DNA of 10,179 bases from Cyanobacteria bacterium HKST-UBA02 (GTDB taxonomy: Bacteria; Cyanobacteriota; Vampirovibrionia; Obscuribacterales; Obscuribacteraceae), in the NCBI GenBank assembly GCA_020431945.1, contig JAGQHH010000246.1, positions 1 through 10,179 on the forward strand. Reading direction: 5' to 3'. The number at the start of each line of letters is the position of its first letter. Within the stretch, counting starts at the first letter, position 1. The notes below the pieces were generated by a model. That model searched no databases, was not told where the DNA came from, and worked only from the letters and a program-made list of their open reading frames with translations. Both the position numbers and the translations under genes were made by a program. Of this stretch, positions 6,198 through 10,179 are shown in pieces.

Positions 6198-6226
6198 TTG
6201 AGTATATAACTAAATGGCGATATAGT
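6198..6226 (+). promoter_or_regulatory. Sigma-70-type promoter for the reductase-rhodanese operon
   Basis: TTGAGT at 6198-6203 and TATAGT at 6221-6226 are separated by exactly 17 nt. They match the consensus at four and five of six positions. Transcription would start near 6233 and give a leader of about 30 nt that contains the SD (GGAG, 6253-6256). This is the best promoter in the window. Confidence 0.6.
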
Positions 6227-6263
6227 GAAATTGTTGGCAATACAGATTAACCGGAGAGAACTC

Positions 6264-8009
6264 ATGGCAGACAGGGAAAAGAAGAAAATCGTCATAGTCG
6301 GCGGAGTGGCCGGGGGCATGAGCGCTGCCGCCAGAGCCCGGCGGCTTTCCGAGGAAGCCGAGATTATTGTCCTGGAGCGCAGCGGCTATGTGTCCTTTGC
6401 CAACTGCGGTCTTCCTTATTATCTGGGACGCGAGATCGAGAGCCGAGACAAGCTCCTGGTTCAGACTCCCGAGACCCTGAAGAAGAAATTCAATCTGGAT
6501 GTCAGGGTCTTGAGCGAGGTCACAGCTATCGATCCTGAATCCAAGAAGGCGACCATCAAAAACCTAACCACCGGGGAGATCTATGAGGAGAGCTATGACG
6601 ATCTCATTCTGGCGGTGGGTGCTTCGCCTTTGCGCCCCCCGATTCCGGGCATCGACAGGGCTGGCGTTTTCACCCTGCGCACTATAGAAGATGTAGAGAC
6701 CATAGACCGCTGGATCGAAGAGAAGAGACCGGCAAGCGTGGTAGTGGCCGGAGGCGGCTTCATAGGCATCGAGATGGCTGAGCAACTGGCTCGCCGGGGC
6801 ATGAAAGTCACCCTGGTGGATGCCAGTGATCACGTTCTTGTGCCCCTTGATACCGAGATGGCTGAGCTCGTTCATCTGGAGATGGAGAGAAACGGGATCA
6901 AGCTGGTTCTGGCAAGTCCGATCAAAGAGATGCAGGCCCCTGAGACCAGGGGTGGTATCACTCCACAATCCTGCTGGGTAGTGGCAGGGGAACAGCCGGC
7001 CATGGCTGCCGACCTGGTGATCATGGGACTGGGCATCAGACCCGAGATCGCTCTGGCGCGTCAGGCCGGTCTTGCCACCGGCGAGCGCAACGGCATCAGG
7101 GTGGATGAGAGGCTCATGACCAGCGCCGAGCATATCTGGGCAGTTGGCGATGCCATCGAAGTGGTGCATCCCGTTGGCAAGAACCACACCCTTATCGCTC
7201 TTGGCGGTCCAGCCAACCGTCAGGGACGAATAGTCGCAGACAATATCTTTGGCGGTGAGCAAGTATATAAAGGTACTCTCGGCACAGCAATTCTGCGAGT
7301 CTTCGATCTGGCGGTAGCGATGACCGGTCTCAATGAGAAACAAGTCCGCATGGCCGGTATCGATTACGAGACCGTTTCCATGCATCCGAGCCACCACGCC
7401 GGCTACTTCCCCGGCGCCGGCAAGCTCGCCATGAAAGTCATCTTTCGCAGAGAAAGCGGCGAACTCCTCGGTGCCCAGGTGATTGGCAGAGAAGGCGCCG
7501 ATAAGCGGATAGACGTGCTGGCAACTGCCATGAAGGCCGGCATGACCGTCCGGGACCTCGCCGAGCTCGAGCTGGCCTATGCGCCGCCCTTCGGCTCTGC
7601 CAAAGACCCGATCAATCTACTGGGTATGGCGGGTTGCAACCTCCTGGATGGTCTGGTCTCTCAAATCCGCCCCGAGGAGCTCGATGGCATGGATGAAAAA
7701 GACTACTGTGTCATCGACGTGCGGAGCGCCGGAGAGCGTGAAGCCGGATTCGTTCCTGGAAGCCTGCATATCGCTCTTCCGGAGCTCAGGCAGTCCCTGG
7801 ACCGGATACCTGAGAACAAGACAGTGATTGTATACTGCCAGAGTGGTCAGCGCGCCTATTATGCCTGCCGGTTCTTGAGCCAGAAAGGCTATGATGTGAA
7901 AAACCTCTCGGGCGGGTATCTGACCTATAGAGTGAGTGACACCGCTGGCGGAGGCAACGGAAATCTCTTTTCGGCGCCGGCAGTTAGGTCCGAAGTATCG
8001 ACTCACTAA
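6264..8009 (+). CDS. CoA-disulfide reductase-type flavoprotein with C-terminal rhodanese domain
   Basis: A 581-residue fused enzyme. The N-terminal pyridine nucleotide-disulfide reductase part has the FAD-binding VIVGGVAGGMSAAARARR (10-27), the single redox cysteine C48 in SFANCGLPYY, the NAD(P)H loop GGGFIGIE (163-170) and the second FAD motif with G295-D296. A dimerisation domain follows to about 455. The lone Cys in F-x-N-C-G-L-P-Y is the signature of CoA-disulfide reductase and related CoA-persulfide and NADH-dependent enzymes. Residues about 475-560 form a rhodanese domain with the active loop CQSGQR (C525), intact for sulfur transfer. Such fusions (CoADR-RHD) reduce CoA-disulfide, persulfide or polysulfide; the exact substrate is not decided by sequence. 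The ATG at 6264 has GGAG seven nt upstream; an in-frame GTG at 6225 lies within the promoter. It is the first gene of an operon with the downstream hydrolase. Confidence 0.9.
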   Translation: MADREKKKIVIVGGVAGGMSAAARARRLSEEAEIIVLERSGYVSFANCGLPYYLGREIESRDKLLVQTPETLKKKFNLDVRVLSEVTAIDPESKKATIKNLTTGEIYEESYDDLILAVGASPLRPPIPGIDRAGVFTLRTIEDVETIDRWIEEKRPASVVVAGGGFIGIEMAEQLARRGMKVTLVDASDHVLVPLDTEMAELVHLEMERNGIKLVLASPIKEMQAPETRGGITPQSCWVVAGEQPAMAADLVIMGLGIRPEIALARQAGLATGERNGIRVDERLMTSAEHIWAVGDAIEVVHPVGKNHTLIALGGPANRQGRIVADNIFGGEQVYKGTLGTAILRVFDLAVAMTGLNEKQVRMAGIDYETVSMHPSHHAGYFPGAGKLAMKVIFRRESGELLGAQVIGREGADKRIDVLATAMKAGMTVRDLAELELAYAPPFGSAKDPINLLGMAGCNLLDGLVSQIRPEELDGMDEKDYCVIDVRSAGEREAGFVPGSLHIALPELRQSLDRIPENKTVIVYCQSGQRAYYACRFLSQKGYDVKNLSGGYLTYRVSDTAGGGNGNLFSAPAVRSEVSTH

Positions 8010-8020
8010 AGGAGAACATG

Positions 8021-9139
8021 ATGAAAGCACCGGGATGGCAGCGAAGAGGAGGATTGAACCACATGGTTCTCAGGCTCTTTGTCTCCATTCTGGTGCTTTC
8101 ATTCGCTCTTGGTGGCACTGGTAGCGCAATCGCTGCCGACGATTCCATCGGCGCTGCCTGCGCCAGGGATCCGTCTTGTGTCATTGTCGGCAACACTCAT
8201 ATGCTCGTCTGGAAAAGTCCGGAGCCCAGAGGGATTTTTCTGGTTTGCATCCACGGTCTCGGTCTCTGCGCCCGGGCTTACAAACCCCTGGCCGGAGAGC
8301 TCTCGAAACTCGGTGTCGACGGATATGCCGTGAACGTGCGGGGCTTCGGACCCGATCGCAATCAACCAGAGCGAGAGAAGCTCGACTGTGTCGATACCGT
8401 GGGCGATGTCTGCGAGCTTTTGAAGAGTATCAGGCAGAAACATCCGGACGAGAGGATTATCCTCATGGGCGAATCAATGGGTGGTGCGCTCACGATAAGA
8501 ATCGCCGCTGAGCACCCGGAGCTCATCGATGGTCTGGTAGCCTCGGCGCCGGCCTGGAAATTGCACAAGCTGAAAAGAACCGCCGTCAAAGGAGTAGTTG
8601 AGCTGGTGCTTTTCCCTCACAGTCGTCCGGGACCCGCCGGTCGCGGAGTGCTTCGTCAGGCCACATCCGATCCCGCGCTCAAAGAGCACTGGCTCAATGA
8701 CCCGGCGCATAAGCTCAAGCTCTCCCTGGGCGAGGCTACTGCTTTTCTCGGTTTCATAGGCAAGACCGATCGCTATGCCCGGGAGATCGAAAAACCAGTG
8801 CTGATAGTCCAGGGGCTCAACGACCGTCTTGTTTCTGCCAGAGCTGTAGCCAGGCTTTACAGAGACATGCCCTCGAGCAACAAGACTTTTCTCATCGCGG
8901 CGCAAGGCGAGCATCTGGTACTGGAAGAAGGACTCTTCTCAGATGCGCTCATAGAGAAGCTCACTCAATGGCTGGACACAACCAGCGCATCGAAAGAGCC
9001 GCACCGGGAAATTGTCGTCATCGACGATCAGGAGCTCTCCGAGCACCAGGAGCGCCATCTGGAAAGGTTGAAGAAGAAAGCTGTATTTCTCAAGCATGCC
9101 GGTGGTCGGACCAGGGTGGCTGCGGCGGCGCAAGACTAG
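8021..9139 (+). CDS. Exported alpha/beta hydrolase (lysophospholipase/monoacylglycerol lipase-like)
   Basis: A 372-residue serine hydrolase of the Hydrolase_4 type. The oxyanion strand reads FLVCIHGLG (HG at 78-79); the nucleophile elbow is GESMGG with S152; the acid is probably D268 in VQGLNDRLVS; and the histidine is H298 in QGEHLVLEEG. The triad is complete. A hydrophobic segment (about 16-31) ending in SAIAAD is a signal peptide, so the enzyme should be exported. A basic, glutamate-rich tail of about 40 residues follows the fold. Two starts compete: ATG 8021, with AAAGGAG at 8008-8014 overlapping the upstream TAA, and ATG 8063, with AGGAGG at 8047-8052 ten nt away and a more standard short signal peptide. 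I list the longer one. Esters of glycerol or phospholipids are likely substrates, by family only. Confidence 0.83.
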   Translation: MKAPGWQRRGGLNHMVLRLFVSILVLSFALGGTGSAIAADDSIGAACARDPSCVIVGNTHMLVWKSPEPRGIFLVCIHGLGLCARAYKPLAGELSKLGVDGYAVNVRGFGPDRNQPEREKLDCVDTVGDVCELLKSIRQKHPDERIILMGESMGGALTIRIAAEHPELIDGLVASAPAWKLHKLKRTAVKGVVELVLFPHSRPGPAGRGVLRQATSDPALKEHWLNDPAHKLKLSLGEATAFLGFIGKTDRYAREIEKPVLIVQGLNDRLVSARAVARLYRDMPSSNKTFLIAAQGEHLVLEEGLFSDALIEKLTQWLDTTSASKEPHREIVVIDDQELSEHQERHLERLKKKAVFLKHAGGRTRVAAAAQD

Positions 9140-9153
9140 TGCGCAAGACTGGT
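9128..9153 (+). repeat. 13-nt tandem duplication across the hydrolase stop codon
   Basis: GCGCAAGACTAGT (9128-9140) is followed directly by GCGCAAGACTGGT (9141-9153), one mismatch in 13. The first copy contains the TAG stop of the hydrolase, which reads TGG in the second. A third, weaker copy (about ten of 13) follows near 9152-9164. Confidence 0.65.
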
Positions 9154-9200
9154 GCTTGAGACTGCCAGCCGAGAGTAGGACCGAGCCTATAGTCCGAGAA

Positions 9201-9234
9201 CCGGAGCTCGAAACCGGAGCTCGAAACCGGAGCT
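9201..9234. repeat. 13-nt tandem repeat between convergent hydrolase genes
   Basis: CCGGAGCTCGAAA occurs twice exactly (9201-9213, 9214-9226) and is followed by a partial third copy, CCGGAGCT (9227-9234), which reaches the stop codon of the minus-strand esterase. Each unit holds a GAGCTC palindrome. Confidence 0.75.
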
Positions 9235-9244
9235 AGCCGGTTTC
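9223..9244. terminator. GC-rich hairpin at the esterase stop, possible bidirectional terminator
   Basis: GAAACCGG at 9223-9230 and CCGGTTTC at 9237-9244 form a perfect eight-base-pair stem with a six-nt loop (AGCTAG) that contains the minus-strand stop codon (CTA on plus, 9233-9235). The place, between two converging genes, suits a terminator. There is no clear T-tract after the stem on either strand, so intrinsic termination would be weak. Confidence 0.4.
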
Positions 9245-9985
9245 TGCTCCGCCGATATAATGCAGGACCATCTCGTGCCAGTGGGGCCAATCGTGGGCGA
9301 ACCCATCCCAGGTGCGGAAGGCATGCCAGATGTCTTTGTCCCAGAGTGCCAGGGAAAGCATCTGATTGCTGCCATAGAGCGGGTCGTCCTTGCCTATCGG
9401 AAAGATGATATCGAGGTTGCGAATATGCTCCAGCTTCTCTTCGTCGCTGGTGGTCTGGATAAGAGCCACCGGATTAGCCTGATGGATGTATTCGTCGTAG
9501 TATTCGAATACCCATTTGAAAACACTGTAAGGACCGCTCATCTGAGCGAAGTCATAGGGACCGCTCATGCCGATGGTGCGGTTGAACTCATCCGGAAAAC
9601 GCAGGGCGATATTAATGGCATGATAGGCACCCATGCTCGCCCCCAGGGCGATGACGAAGTCGTTGTCGTTTTTCTCTTTCGTAAAAGGAAGGACCTCTTC
9701 GATGACATAGCTCTGATAGTCCAGATGCCGTCTGGCCCTGTTGCTCGGATGCTCGTTGAAATTCCACCAGCTCTCGGCATCGACGCTATCGAGACAGAAG
9801 AGCTGCACCCAGCCGTTGTCGATATGGTGGCTGAGGGCATGGATCATGCCTCGATTTTCCCAGTCGAAAAAGCGACCGCAAGATGTGGGGAAGACCAGTA
9901 CCCTGGCACCGCTATGACCGAAAACAAGCAGCTCCATGTCTCGATCGAGCTTGGGGCTCTGCCATTTGACATATTCTCTGTTCAT
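9233..9985 (-). CDS. Esterase-family alpha/beta hydrolase (COG4947-like)
   Basis: A 250-residue protein without a signal peptide. It opens MNREYVKWQSPKLDRDMELL, followed by VLVFPTSCGRFFDWENRGM and a long conserved middle, HPSNRARRHLDYQSYVIEE, that is characteristic of a compact group of esterase-like hydrolases (esterase D/PHB-depolymerase fold). The nucleophile elbow is GASMG with S117; the acid is probably D200 or D201 in IGKDDPLYG; and the histidine is probably H231 in FAHDWPHWHEM, an H-D-W-P-x-W pattern typical of this family. The natural substrate is not known. I take the ATG at 9983-9985, with AGGA about ten nt upstream; a GTG at 10021 would add a short proline/alanine-rich tail without family resemblance. 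It is convergent with the exported hydrolase, only 93 nt from its stop, but unrelated in sequence. Confidence 0.87.
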   Translation of the reverse strand: MNREYVKWQSPKLDRDMELLVFGHSGARVLVFPTSCGRFFDWENRGMIHALSHHIDNGWVQLFCLDSVDAESWWNFNEHPSNRARRHLDYQSYVIEEVLPFTKEKNDNDFVIALGASMGAYHAINIALRFPDEFNRTIGMSGPYDFAQMSGPYSVFKWVFEYYDEYIHQANPVALIQTTSDEEKLEHIRNLDIIFPIGKDDPLYGSNQMLSLALWDKDIWHAFRTWDGFAHDWPHWHEMVLHYIGGAETG

Positions 9986-10038
9986 TTCTCGTTTTCCTGG
10001 ATCTAGGGCTGCCCCGGGCACCGCTGACGCTGTGATGG

Positions 10039-10061
10039 CGGGCGAAAGCCCGATTTTACCA
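10039..10061. promoter_or_regulatory. GAAA-loop hairpin followed by ATTTTA; terminator on plus or promoter on minus
   Basis: CGGGC, loop GAAA, GCCCG (10039-10052) is followed by ATTTTACCA. Read on plus, this is a short GNRA-capped stem with a brief T-run, a weak terminator-like shape. Read on minus, TGGTAAAAT (10053-10061) is an extended -10 element with five of six matches, lying about 70 nt before the esterase start, and the stem would then begin near the transcript's 5' end. The promoter reading fits the gene layout better. Confidence 0.35.
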
Positions 10062-10122
10062 CGGACCTTATCAGGGAAAGAGGCACAGGAACTTGTCCGT
10101 GCTTGGCAACGGGGGTGTGAAC

Positions 10123-10179
10123 GCGAGAGAATCCCGAGATTTGTTCTGGTGTGGTCGAGCGAGAGAATCCCGAGATTTG
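10123..10179. repeat. Start of a 36-nt-period direct repeat, cut by the window edge
   Basis: A 21-nt sequence beginning GCGAGAGAATCCCG and ending AGATTTG occurs exactly at 10123-10143 and again at 10159-10179, the last base of the window. The 15 nt between them give a period of 36. The segment before the first copy shares only GGTGTG with the spacer, so the first copy is probably the array's left edge. The rest of 9986-10122 holds no gene that I can support. Confidence 0.65.

Noticed and set aside
6564..7397. 277-codon open frame on minus inside the reductase-rhodanese gene
   Set aside because: It is antisense to an enzyme with all cofactor motifs intact, and has no family resemblance.
9260..10006. 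248-codon open frame on plus, opposite the esterase gene
   Set aside because: The esterase frame has a full catalytic triad and family motifs. The plus frame is a shadow.
10123..10179. CRISPR array
   Set aside because: The 21-nt repeat with a 15-nt spacer is too short on both counts, only two copies are visible, and no cas gene is present.
9986..10179. Longer esterase reading upstream, since its frame has no stop up to the window edge
   Set aside because: The added sequence passes through a hairpin, a probable promoter and the end repeat, has no ATG, and does not look like the family. The ATG at 9985 has an SD.
10036..10179. A plus-strand repeat-protein gene starting in the last 140 nt
   Set aside because: The frame is open after a stop at 10033-10035, but only TTG/GTG starts are available, with weak support, and the window ends too soon to judge.

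Overview
This window is a compact stretch of bacterial chromosome, moderately GC-rich by eye, with ten protein genes and no RNA gene, insertion sequence, CRISPR array or phage gene that I can support. Most starts have a recognisable GGAG/AGGA-type Shine-Dalgarno (SD) site. Several products have Sec-type signal peptides, which fits a diderm bacterium. The mix of families recalls Planctomycetes and the non-photosynthetic Cyanobacteria relatives (Melainabacteria, such as Obscuribacterales): a glycine-rich 'mu-protocadherin-like' surface protein, an SgcJ/EcaC-type protein, an ArsC-fold small protein and an exopolyphosphatase-like DHH protein. The regular SD sites make me lean to the latter, but this is inference and the taxonomy is uncertain.

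Layout. (1) 1-481, minus strand: the first 19 codons of a probable SAM-dependent methyltransferase that leaves the window, preceded by a four-helix membrane protein. (2) 627-1952: a small ArsC/Spx-fold protein on plus, convergent with a DHH/DHHA1 phosphoesterase on minus. (3) 2082-6125: four predicted exported proteins. These are a calcium-loop plus TonB-C-like protein (minus), a DUF3828-like protein (plus), and a minus-strand operon of a SnoaL-like/SgcJ protein followed by the glycine- and tryptophan-rich surface protein. (4) 6264-9139, plus strand: a CoA-disulfide reductase-type flavoenzyme with a C-terminal rhodanese domain, followed closely by an exported alpha/beta hydrolase. (5) 9233-9985, minus strand: a cytoplasmic esterase-family hydrolase. 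(6) 9986-10179: non-coding, ending in a 36-nt periodic direct repeat that the window edge cuts.

Genes that probably work together are the SgcJ-like/glycine-rich pair (10-nt gap, SD overlapping the upstream stop) and the reductase-rhodanese/hydrolase pair (same TAA/AGGAG overlap). The reductase pair has a good promoter (TTGAGT, 17 nt, TATAGT). The other exported proteins share a theme, envelope or periplasm, but no proven pathway.

I did not find a clear new biological system. The points most worth following are the repeat array running off the right end, an SD-sequestering hairpin ahead of the SgcJ-like gene, the exported-protein cluster, and two unrelated 13-nt tandem repeats packed between the convergent hydrolase genes.
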